Shown here: piece after piece, positions 1 through 5,997 of the stretch | Layout of the letters: each line of letters begins with the position of its first letter | Numbering within the stretch: position 1 is the first letter of the stretch | Assembly (NCBI GenBank): GCA_964424125.1 | Contig: CAYRHS010000150.1 | Location: forward strand, 1-7,465 | DNA: 7,465 nt | Source of the DNA: CAYRHS01 sp964424125 | Lineage (GTDB): Bacteria; Actinomycetota; Acidimicrobiia; IMCC26256; JAOSJL01 | Direction: 5' to 3' | Position numbers and translations under genes: made by a program | The notes under the pieces: generated by a model | What the model was told of the DNA's origin: nothing | What the model saw: the letters and a program-made list of their open reading frames with translations, nothing else | Databases searched by the model: none

Positions 1-1200
1 AGGGAGCCGGCTGGTCGCGAGGAGCGTGACGTCGGCGCCCGCGTCGAGGAGGCGGCGCGCCAGGTCTCCCACGGCGACCGCGAGGTGCTCACAATTGTCC
101 AGGAGCACCAGACACGTGCGCCGCCGCACGTGGGCGGTGAGCGCCTCCTCGATCGAGGCGCCGGGCGCGACCGCGACCGACAGCGCCGCGGCCACTCGCG
201 CCGGGATCGCGTTCGGATCTCCTACGGAGGCGAGGTCGACCCACCAGACGCCGTCCGCGAAGTCGTCGAGGGCACCGCGCGCAATCTCGAGCGCGAGGCG
301 TGTCTTGCCGACGCCGCCCGGACCCGTGAGCGTCACGAGCCGGAGCTCGAGCAGCAGCTTGCGGACCGCTCGGAGGTCGTCGTCGCGTCCGATGAACGTG
401 GTGAGCGACGCCGGGAGATTTTGGGGCGGAGAAGGTGCCACCAAGTCGAGCGTCGGGTCCTCGACCAAGATTGCCGTCTCGAGCTCGCGAAGCTCTGCCG
501 ACGGCTCGACGCCCAACTCCCCACCGAGGCAGCGGCGGAGCCGACCGTAGGCACGCAGCGCCTCTGCCGGGCGGCCGGAACGGTAGAGCGCGAGCAACAG
601 GAGGGCCCAGAGCGGCTCGTGCAGCGGCTGTTCCGCCACCAGCGCCTCGAGCTCGGGCACGGCACGCTCGTGATGGCCCAGCTCGAGGTCGGCGCGCAGC
701 CGACCCTCCACCGCCGCTAGATGGAGCTCGTCGAGGCGCGCGCGTTGGCCGCGCTGGACCCGGCCGTCGGCGAGCTCGTCGAGCGGCTCGCCGTGCCACA
801 TTGCCTCCCCTTCCGCGAACGCGGTCCGCGCCGCCGCGGGATCACCCGCTGCGGCGGCGGCGCGTCCGCGATCCACCGCCGACTCGAGCCGACACGCGTC
901 GCTCGCGTCCTCGTCGACCCGGAGCGCGTAGGCGGCTTCAAAGGTCTCGATCGCGTCCGCACCGAGGGCGTGCCGTAGCCCCGAGATGTGTCCCTGCAAC
1001 GTCTTCAGCGCGGACGGGGGTGGACGGTCGCCCCACAAGGCGTCGACGAGGTCCTCCATGGGAACCGGGTTCCCGGGGCGGAGCGCCAGCACCGCCAACA
1101 CGGCTCGCTGCTTGGGCATCGCGACCACGATCGGCCGGTGATCGCGGGCCACGGTAACGGGGCCGAGCAGGGAGACCGCGACGCCAGAGGAGCCGCTCAC
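1..1200 (-). CDS. SARP/AfsR-like transcriptional regulator with BTAD and NTPase domains (C-terminus outside window)
   Basis: A cytoplasmic DNA-binding regulator; the first 400 residues are visible and the frame is still open at position 1. Residues about 8-95 form an OmpR-type winged helix (LLGPVTV, PKQRAVLAVLAL, LVDALWGDRPPPSALKTLQG). Residues about 97-245 are the bacterial transcriptional activator domain, ending in the typical GGELGVEPSAELREL. From about 265 an AAA/NB-ARC-like NTPase begins: FIGRDDDL, Walker A GPGGVGKT at 293-300, Walker B CLVLLDN at 363-369, then TSR at 396-398. In this family the missing C-terminus usually holds the rest of the NTPase and often TPR repeats; nucleotide and ligand state is thought to gate DNA binding. 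The start is GTG at 1200: an in-frame TGA lies five codons upstream, and GCAGGA gives a modest ribosome site. Targets are unknown. The family call is firm; the regulated process is not visible. Confidence 0.93.
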   Translation of the reverse strand, partial: MSGSSGVAVSLLGPVTVARDHRPIVVAMPKQRAVLAVLALRPGNPVPMEDLVDALWGDRPPPSALKTLQGHISGLRHALGADAIETFEAAYALRVDEDASDACRLESAVDRGRAAAAAGDPAAARTAFAEGEAMWHGEPLDELADGRVQRGQRARLDELHLAAVEGRLRADLELGHHERAVPELEALVAEQPLHEPLWALLLLALYRSGRPAEALRAYGRLRRCLGGELGVEPSAELRELETAILVEDPTLDLVAPSPPQNLPASLTTFIGRDDDLRAVRKLLLELRLVTLTGPGGVGKTRLALEIARGALDDFADGVWWVDLASVGDPNAIPARVAAALSVAVAPGASIEEALTAHVRRRTCLVLLDNCEHLAVAVGDLARRLLDAGADVTLLATSRLP

Positions 1201-1233
1201 GGGCGATCCTGCTCACCGTTCGCGCGAGCCGCG

Positions 1234-1277
1234 CCACGACTCGTGGTAGCTGGAGACCGGGCGGCCACGTCTTGTGG
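1234..1277. promoter_or_regulatory. Two CCAC-N5-GTGG dyads upstream of the SARP-like regulator
   Basis: Two 13-bp sites, CCACGACTCGTGG (1234-1246) and CCACGTCTTGTGG (1265-1277), agree at 11 of 13 bases. Their centres are 31 bp apart, about three helical turns, and lie about 40 and 71 bp before the regulator's GTG start. The first is a perfect 6-bp inverted repeat around one base. Spacing and similarity suggest paired operators, perhaps for autoregulation or for another dimeric regulator. I found no convincing -10 box between them, so promoter architecture remains unassigned. Confidence 0.4.
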
Positions 1278-1331
1278 CTTACCCCGACCCGTGGGATGCG
1301 GCCAGGGCTGAAGGTCACGGGTGACGCCGAG

Positions 1332-1362
1332 ACCGGGGCGACGACCGCTTCATCGCCCCGGT
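1332..1362 (-). terminator. Candidate stem-loop terminator after the small secreted protein gene
   Basis: ACCGGGGCGA (1332-1341) pairs perfectly with TCGCCCCGGT (1353-1362), giving a 10-bp GC-rich stem with an 11-base loop. It begins 15 bases beyond the TGA of the leftward gene that ends at 1378. No U-tract follows on the minus strand, which is common for actinobacterial terminators but leaves the call uncertain. It also lies upstream of the regulator gene, so it may limit read-through into it. Confidence 0.5.
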
Positions 1363-1377
1363 TCGGTCGTGGCCGGA

Positions 1378-1725
1378 TCAACCCGTGTAGGCGGGCGCCG
1401 CGGGCGTCGGTTCGGGTGGCTGTGCCTGCGTCACCGACGGTTCGGGCGTGGACTGCTCCGGCGCGCTCGCCGGTGCCTCGTCCGTTGCCACGGGGGCGGA
1501 GCCACCCTGGCCGGCCATGTAGGCGCAGATCGGAGGGTCGTCCTCCCAGCCGCACCAGACGCTGAAGCACTGGCCGTCCTGCCACGTTCCCCCTGCCGCC
1601 GCGCACTGACACGCGTAGCCGTCGGGTCCACACTCTCCGGTGTCCTGTGCGAGCGCCACGCCTCCGAACACGAAGGCCGGTGCGCAGAGCGCGACGACGA
1701 GGAGCCTCACGAGCAACGTCGTCAT
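1378..1725 (-). CDS. Small secreted six-cysteine protein with Pro/Ala-rich tail, function unknown
   Basis: A 115-residue protein I cannot assign to a named family. Residues 1-26 are a clear Sec signal peptide: a short basic n-region, the hydrophobic stretch LLVVALCAPAFVFGG, and an ALA cleavage site before QDTGEC. The mature part has six cysteines at 32, 39, 41, 53, 58 and 67, with a GGTWQDGQC segment of the kind seen in small extracellular disulfide-rich proteins. From about 74 to the end it is low-complexity Ala/Pro/Glu/Thr, like a wall-spanning linker. ATG at 1725 is chosen because GAGGAGG (1740-1734) sits eight bases before it; an in-frame GTG at 1734 overlaps that ribosome site and is rejected. 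It is probably monocistronic, with a direct repeat upstream and a stem-loop downstream. Six even cysteines suggest three disulfides; partners are unknown. Confidence 0.8.
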   Translation of the reverse strand: MTTLLVRLLVVALCAPAFVFGGVALAQDTGECGPDGYACQCAAAGGTWQDGQCFSVWCGWEDDPPICAYMAGQGGSAPVATDEAPASAPEQSTPEPSVTQAQPPEPTPAAPAYTG

Positions 1726-1733
1726 GGTTGCCA

Positions 1734-1740
1734 CCTCCTC
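1734..1740 (-). promoter_or_regulatory. Strong ribosome binding site deciding the start of the secreted protein
   Basis: GAGGAGG on the minus strand, eight bases before ATG 1725, is a near-complete anti-16S match. It overlaps the alternative GTG at 1734, so it selects the shorter reading. Confidence 0.75.
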
Positions 1741-1790
1741 GCTTCGTGGTGGCCCTGTCCTCCTTCAGGGTCCGCCACGTGGGTTGTGTC

Positions 1791-1809
1791 CTGGTGGCGA
1801 TCTGGTGGC
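1791..1809. repeat. Direct repeat CTGGTGGC with 11-bp period upstream of the secreted protein gene
   Basis: CTGGTGGC occurs at 1791-1798 and again at 1802-1809, separated by GAT, so the period is 11 bp. A related GTGGTGGC lies at 1746-1753. On the minus strand the pair reads GCCACCAG-ATC-GCCACCAG, about 65 bp before the ATG at 1725. SARP-family activators are known to bind short direct repeats with 11-bp or 22-bp period next to a promoter, so this could be such a site. No clear -10 box was found about eight bases downstream, which weakens the reading. The rest of 1741-1941 shows no convincing gene apart from the rejected small frame starting at 1905. Confidence 0.35.
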
Positions 1810-1941
1810 ATCCGGCCATCTCACGCGGCCGCAACGCCGCGTCCGATGCTTCTGACCGTCGGACTCCGGCGAAGCGGCCCTGATCCTGCTGTCGGGGAGG
1901 CGGGATGTTCCGCCAGATCGGCGTCGAGGTCCCGAAGATCG

Positions 1942-1957
1942 CCGACGCGATCGTCGG
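1942..1957 (-). terminator. Short hairpin downstream of the MFS gene, possible terminator
   Basis: CCGACG (1942-1947) and CGTCGG (1952-1957) form a perfect 6-bp stem with loop CGAT. On the minus strand it starts 15 bases after the MFS stop codon at 1973. There is no U-tract and the stem is short, so termination is only a possibility. Confidence 0.3.
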
Positions 1958-1972
1958 AAGGGCGCGCTCGGC

Positions 1973-3583
1973 TCAGCTCGCGGCCTGAGCCTCCGCGTCC
2001 TCCTTCCCGTAGCGCTGGAGGAGCTCCACCTCGTCGCGCTTCTTCGGGAATAGGAAGAAGACGATGAGCGCACCGATGACGATCGCGGCGATGCCCGCTA
2101 TGTAGGCCCAGTCGGCGCCGTCGACGAACGACGACTTGGCCGCGGCCGTGATCTGCTTCGCGTACTGCGGGTACTGGCTCGCCGTGGCCTCCGCGCTCGC
2201 GAACGAGTTCTGGAGCTCGGCCTGCACGCTGTCGGTGATCTTCTGCTGGGCACTGGAGGGCGCGGCGGCGATCGCGCTCCCGATCGCCGACGCGTACCCG
2301 GCGGGGAGCAACGCGCCCAGGATCGACTGCATGATGGCGCCCCCGAGGTCGCGCTGGAGGTCCGCAGTCCCCGAGGCCATGCCCGCACGCGTGACCGGCA
2401 CCGAGCCGGTGAGCGAGTGCGACGCCGGTGTGCCCGCGAAGCCGACGCCGATCCCGACGAAGAGGTACGCGAGGCCGACCGACCAGTACGTCGCGCCGTC
2501 TTTCCAGAACACGAGCATGGTGACGAAACCCAACAGGCAGAAGACGTAGCCGGTGAGCAGCGTGAACCGGGAACCGCGCGAGTCGACGAGCTTGGCCGAT
2601 CGGGGCGCGACCAGGACCATCGCCGCGACGGCGGGCAGGATCGCGGCGCCGGCTTCGAGCGTGGAGTAGCCGAGCACGTTCTGGAGGAACTGCTGGCCGA
2701 TGAACATGGCCCCCATCAGCGAGCCGAAGACGATGATCCCGGCGACCGCCGCGACCCAGAAGATGCGCCGGCCGGCGACGTCGAGGTCGTAGAGCGGCGA
2801 CCGGGCACGCCGCTGCCGGATGACGAATCCGATCCCGCCCGCGAGCGCGATCGCGGCCAGGCCGAGTGCGACGGTTCCCTCGTCGGGACCGGACGCGTAG
2901 TTGATCGCGAGCACGAGTGCGGTCACGAGCACCACTGAGAGAATCCCGCCGAGGTTGTCGACCGGGTCGGTCGTCTCGTTCACGTGGCTCGGCACGAACG
3001 CCATCGCGAGCAGCAGGGCGACGACGGCAAGCGGCAGCGTGAGGAGGAACACCGAACCCCACCACCAGCTCCCTAGCACGTACCCCGCGGCGAGGGGGCC
3101 GAGCGCGGAGATCGCGCCTCCGATTCCCGACCAGAGGGCGATCGCCCGGGTCCGTCCCGGCCCCGACCACAAGGCCGTGATCAACGCGAGGGTGGTCGGG
3201 TACGCCATGCCTGCGGACAGCCCGCCGAGCAGTCGCGCCACCACGAGGACGCTGTCCGACGGCGCCCACGCCGCGAGCAGGCACGCGGGGATCGAGAGCA
3301 GCACCCCGAGTAGGAGCATCCCCTTGCGCCCGTGCCGGTCGCCGAGCGCGCCCAGGTACAGCACCGACGCGGCGAGGCCGAGCGAGTACCCGACCGCGAC
3401 GAGGTCGAGCGTCGTCTGCGAGGAGTCGAAGGCCTTGCCGATGTCGGGCAACGCGACGTTGGCGACGGCGAGATTCAGGTTGGCGACCGCCGCGACCAGG
3501 ATGAGCGCGACGAGCACGAGCGAAGCGCGGTCGGGCGCGGTCGAGGCGGCGGTCGTGGTTTCGGGTGTCGTGGCGTCCGCCAT
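1973..3583 (-). CDS. DHA2-type MFS transporter, 14 TM helices (EmrB/QacA-like drug exporter)
   Basis: A 536-residue inner-membrane protein of the usual DHA2 length, expected to export hydrophobic or cationic compounds in exchange for protons. Visible family marks: NVALPDIGKAF at 42-52 after helix 1 (DHA2 motif D1); motif A GALGDRHGRK at 78-87 between helices 2 and 3; the helix-4 motif B arginine in ARLLGGLSAG at 116-125; and a motif C-like SGIGGAISALGPLAAG in helix 5 (152-167). A polar loop of about 50 residues (about 441-490) separates helices 13 and 14, as in QacA/EmrB relatives, and the C-terminus is charged (KKRDEVELLQRYGKED). The start is ATG at 3583 with only a weak, distant GGGGAG upstream. 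It lies 34 bp after the DUF4239-type gene on the same strand, so the two are likely cotranscribed. The substrate cannot be read from sequence; no TetR- or MarR-type repressor is adjacent. Confidence 0.92.
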   Translation of the reverse strand: MADATTPETTTAASTAPDRASLVLVALILVAAVANLNLAVANVALPDIGKAFDSSQTTLDLVAVGYSLGLAASVLYLGALGDRHGRKGMLLLGVLLSIPACLLAAWAPSDSVLVVARLLGGLSAGMAYPTTLALITALWSGPGRTRAIALWSGIGGAISALGPLAAGYVLGSWWWGSVFLLTLPLAVVALLLAMAFVPSHVNETTDPVDNLGGILSVVLVTALVLAINYASGPDEGTVALGLAAIALAGGIGFVIRQRRARSPLYDLDVAGRRIFWVAAVAGIIVFGSLMGAMFIGQQFLQNVLGYSTLEAGAAILPAVAAMVLVAPRSAKLVDSRGSRFTLLTGYVFCLLGFVTMLVFWKDGATYWSVGLAYLFVGIGVGFAGTPASHSLTGSVPVTRAGMASGTADLQRDLGGAIMQSILGALLPAGYASAIGSAIAAAPSSAQQKITDSVQAELQNSFASAEATASQYPQYAKQITAAAKSSFVDGADWAYIAGIAAIVIGALIVFFLFPKKRDEVELLQRYGKEDAEAQAAS

Positions 3584-3617
3584 GGGCGTGGAAGCTACGT
3601 CTCCCCGAGGACGGGCG

Positions 3618-4415
3618 TCAGGAGCCCATCTCGAAGGTGCACGGGAAGGCGGCGTTCGGCGCCTCGCTCTCCATCAGCGTCGTGGTCTGCTCGATCAGCT
3701 CGGGTTTGACCCTCCCACCTCCCTGGCTGAAGGGGGTGCTCAGGGCCAGGACGATGAGGAGCATCACCGCGGTGAACACCGCGGAGAAGCCGACCAACGT
3801 GGCCTGCGCCCGGGGGTGAGCCGAAAGCGAGACCACGAAGATCAGCCCGACGACGAGCAGCCCGCTCCCGAGGAGCAGCCCCCAAAACAGGGGAGGTATC
3901 CGAGTCTCGGCGGCCACGAGTCGGGTCTCGCGAGCCGTCGAGATGTTGCCGACCTGCACGACCAGGTTGGTCGCGGTCGCGGGTTGGAACGTCCCGTCGG
4001 TCGGCTCGTCGTCCCCGTCGAGCGACAGGATGATGTCGCGGAATGCGTCGTCGACCTCCGGCGCGGAGTCCCGGCCGCTCATGGCGGGCCATTCGAATTC
4101 GGGCACCGCTCTCGAGTAACAGATCAGCGCGTGTTGGATGTTCTCTGCGTCCTCGGGGAACAGCCGGGCTTCCTCGAACGCCGTACCGATCGAGGTCGCC
4201 TCGTCACCGACTGCCTGCCGGGCATCGGAGAACGTTCCGAACAGGAACACGATCGAGAACCCGACGATCACCCCGTACGCGGCTGCCACATACGACAACG
4301 TCGACGACCACGGCCCGGGCTCGACGGCCGAGAAGCGTCGACGCACCAGCAGGCTCAACGCGAACGCGACCACGCCCGTGACGACCATGACCGCGATCGA
4401 GGCGAGAGGGCTCAA
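3618..4415 (-). CDS. DUF4239-type (bestrophin-like) membrane protein
   Basis: A 265-residue integral membrane protein resembling the uncharacterised DUF4239 family. Predicted helices: about 3-23, 41-61, 175-196 and 205-227, in two hairpins. The second helix runs into a polar segment FSDARQAVGDEATSIGTAFEEARLFPED, then a central soluble helical domain (about 65-172) with the family-like pattern LICYSRAVPEFEWPAM at 97-112. A polar C-terminal tail follows, ending FPCTFEMGS. Some annotations call this family bestrophin-like, but no channel function is shown by this sequence. The start is uncertain: TTG at 4415 gives this length and a fuller first helix, ATG at 4388 gives 256 residues, and neither has a strong ribosome site. 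It is the first gene of the leftward unit, 34 bp before the MFS exporter, which suggests a shared membrane-related role. It faces the decarboxylase operon divergently. Confidence 0.75.
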   Translation of the reverse strand: MSPLASIAVMVVTGVVAFALSLLVRRRFSAVEPGPWSSTLSYVAAAYGVIVGFSIVFLFGTFSDARQAVGDEATSIGTAFEEARLFPEDAENIQHALICYSRAVPEFEWPAMSGRDSAPEVDDAFRDIILSLDGDDEPTDGTFQPATATNLVVQVGNISTARETRLVAAETRIPPLFWGLLLGSGLLVVGLIFVVSLSAHPRAQATLVGFSAVFTAVMLLIVLALSTPFSQGGGRVKPELIEQTTTLMESEAPNAAFPCTFEMGS

Positions 4416-4459
4416 GGCACCGGCACCGGGCTCACTGCTGGGGCGGGAGAAACCTAGCC

Positions 4460-4475
4460 GCTCGGCGCGCCGAGC
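4460..4475. promoter_or_regulatory. Perfect 16-bp palindrome in the divergent promoter region
   Basis: GCTCGGCGCGCCGAGC is fully self-complementary. It lies 44 bp before the TTG 4415 start and 100 bp before the decarboxylase ATG, within the only divergent intergenic region here (4416-4575). A weak leftward -10-like TAGGTT sits just beside it (4457-4452, minus strand), so a bound dimer could block the leftward promoter. It is a candidate operator; chance occurrence is possible in GC-rich DNA. Confidence 0.4.
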
Positions 4476-4512
4476 AGACGCCCGACCTCCACCGGTCGAG
4501 TTTCGAGCGCAC

Positions 4513-4541
4513 AGGACAGCGCGCCGGGCCGGTACTACGTT
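4513..4541 (+). promoter_or_regulatory. Putative promoter of the glutamate decarboxylase operon
   Basis: AGGACA (4513-4518) resembles the -35 box TTGACA at four of six bases. After 17 bases, TACGTT (4536-4541) fits the actinobacterial -10 pattern TANNNT. Transcription would start near 4548, leaving a leader of about 28 bases before ATG 4576. Confidence 0.35.
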
Positions 4542-4575
4542 GACGGCGCCCCGACGAGACCCACCGAGGACAGCG

Positions 4576-5997
4576 ATGACCGAACCGCAGGTACCAGACG
4601 ACGCCGCCCCGCCGCTTCACGCCCGACGTGCGTTCCAGCACCGAGTCGACCCGTCCACGTTCCCCGAGCACGGGATGGATCCCGACGCCGCCTACGAGAT
4701 CCTGCGCACCACGCTCACACTCGACGGGCGGCCGACGCTCAACCTGGCGTCGTTCGTGACCACCTGGATGGACCCCCAGGCCCGACGCCTCATCGACGAG
4801 ACGCTGAACAAGAACCACATCGACCACGAGGAGTACCCCGCCGCCGAGCTGGTCGAAGAGGCCTGCGTGCACATGCTCGGCGACCTGTTCCACGCGCCCG
4901 ACCCGGCCGATGTGGCCGGCGTGGCCACGATCGGCTCCTCGGAGGCGATCATGCTCGGCCTCCTCGCCCACAAGTGGACCTGGCGCCTCCGGCGCGAGGC
5001 GGCCGGCGAGGACACGACCCGACCAAACGTCGTGTTCGGCGCCGAGACCCACATCGTGTGGGACAAGTTCGCCCGGTACTTCGACGTCGAGATGCGCAAG
5101 ATCCCGATGAAGCCCGATCGGTTCGTGTTGGCGCCCGAGGACGTCGAGCCCCACATCGACGAGAACACCATCGCCGTCGGCGCCGTGCTGGGCACGACCT
5201 TCATCGGCGAAGCCGACCCCATCAAGGAGCTCAACGACCTGCTGGTGCGGATCAAGAAGGAGCAGGGCTGGGACATCCCGCTCCACGTCGACGGCGCCAG
5301 CGGCGGGTTCATCGCGCCGTTCGCGCACCCCGACTTCGAGTTCGACTTCCGCCTCGAGCAGGTGTGGTCCATCAACGCCTCCGGGCACAAGTACGGCCTC
5401 GTGTACCCGGGCGTCGGGTGGTTGATCTTCCGCGACCGCTCGAAGCTACCCGAGGACCTGGTGTTCAGCGTCAACTACCTCGGCGGCGCGCAGCCGACCT
5501 ACACCTTCAACTTCTCCCGCGGGTCGGCGATGGTCCAGGCTCAGGCGTACAACTTCCTCCGTCTCGGTCGTCAGGGCTACACGGAGGTCGTCGAGGCGAT
5601 GTTGGCGAACGCCCGGTACCTCAACGAGCAGCTCGAGAGCAGCGGCAAGTTCGAGATCCTCAACCCCGGCCTCTCGGAACCCGTGGTCACGTTCAAGATC
5701 AAGGGCGACCCCGGCTTCGACGTGTACCACCTGTCGTCGCGCCTGCGAGAGAACGGATGGATCGTCCCCGCGTACAACCTTCCCCCCGACGCCGACGACG
5801 TGCACCTGATGCGCGTCGTCGTGCGGATCGACCTGAACCGGCGGATGATCGACCTCCTGGTCCTCGACCTCCTCCAGGCCTGGGAGGAGCTCAGCAAGGA
5901 GCAGCCGACCGCGCGCGCAGCACCCCGTCCCGACGTGTGGACACATCCCGCGACCGCGGCCGGCCACAGCAAGCAGCGCGCCCGCAAGAGGAAGTGA
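4576..5997 (+). CDS. gadB: Glutamate decarboxylase (PLP-dependent, group II)
   Basis: A 473-residue cytoplasmic enzyme that converts L-glutamate to GABA and CO2, consuming a proton; length is close to E. coli GadB (466). PLP-binding features are all present: GSSEA at 120-124 for the phosphate region, HVDGASGGF at 238-246 with Asp239 facing the pyridine nitrogen, and ASGHK at 268-272 with Lys272 as the Schiff-base lysine. NFSRGSAMVQAQAYNFLRLG at 312-331 is also characteristic of Gad. The start ATG 4576 has GAGGA five bases upstream. The C-terminus (about 447-473) departs from E. coli GadB and ends strongly basic (SKQRARKRK), with histidines at 457 and 464; whether one closes the active site like E. 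coli His465 cannot be told. It overlaps the next gene by GTGA. No glutamate/GABA antiporter is in the window, so an acid-resistance role is unproven; GABA-shunt metabolism is equally possible. Confidence 0.96.
   Translation: MTEPQVPDDAAPPLHARRAFQHRVDPSTFPEHGMDPDAAYEILRTTLTLDGRPTLNLASFVTTWMDPQARRLIDETLNKNHIDHEEYPAAELVEEACVHMLGDLFHAPDPADVAGVATIGSSEAIMLGLLAHKWTWRLRREAAGEDTTRPNVVFGAETHIVWDKFARYFDVEMRKIPMKPDRFVLAPEDVEPHIDENTIAVGAVLGTTFIGEADPIKELNDLLVRIKKEQGWDIPLHVDGASGGFIAPFAHPDFEFDFRLEQVWSINASGHKYGLVYPGVGWLIFRDRSKLPEDLVFSVNYLGGAQPTYTFNFSRGSAMVQAQAYNFLRLGRQGYTEVVEAMLANARYLNEQLESSGKFEILNPGLSEPVVTFKIKGDPGFDVYHLSSRLRENGWIVPAYNLPPDADDVHLMRVVVRIDLNRRMIDLLVLDLLQAWEELSKEQPTARAAPRPDVWTHPATAAGHSKQRARKRK

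Noticed and set aside
1314..1325. Inverted repeat GTCAC-GG-GTGAC upstream of the regulator.
   Set aside because: Short, single and far (about 115 bp) from the start; not distinguishable from chance next to the stronger paired dyads.
1684..1686. Cys14 in the secreted protein's signal peptide as a lipoprotein cysteine.
   Set aside because: The preceding residues VAL do not fit a lipobox, which needs Gly, Ala or Ser before the cysteine, and a good ALA cleavage site follows at 24-26.
1726..1734. Alternative GTG start at 1734 for the secreted protein.
   Set aside because: The GTG lies within the strong GAGGAGGTG ribosome site, which is correctly spaced for the ATG at 1725.
1905..1988. A 27-codon rightward frame (MFRQIGVEVPK...) with GGGGAGG four bases upstream, overlapping the end of the MFS gene by 16 bp.
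   Set aside because: Very short, ribosome-site spacing is tight, no recognisable family, and it overlaps a convergent real gene; it may be chance or a remnant. Not listed as a gene without expression or conservation data.
1821..3284. A 487-codon minus-strand frame and similar long frames inside the regulator, decarboxylase and sulfatase regions.
   Set aside because: Arg/Pro/Gly-rich translations in alternative frames of clearly homologous genes; artefacts of high GC content.
2901..4457. A 518-codon open frame on the plus strand.
   Set aside because: It lies antisense to the MFS and DUF4239-type genes, and its translation is low-complexity, rich in Arg, Ser, Ala and Asp; a GC-rich shadow.
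4138..4575. In-frame upstream extension of the glutamate decarboxylase by 146 codons.
   Set aside because: The extension covers the opposite-strand membrane gene and the intergenic region, shows no Gad homology, and ATG 4576 has a proper ribosome site.
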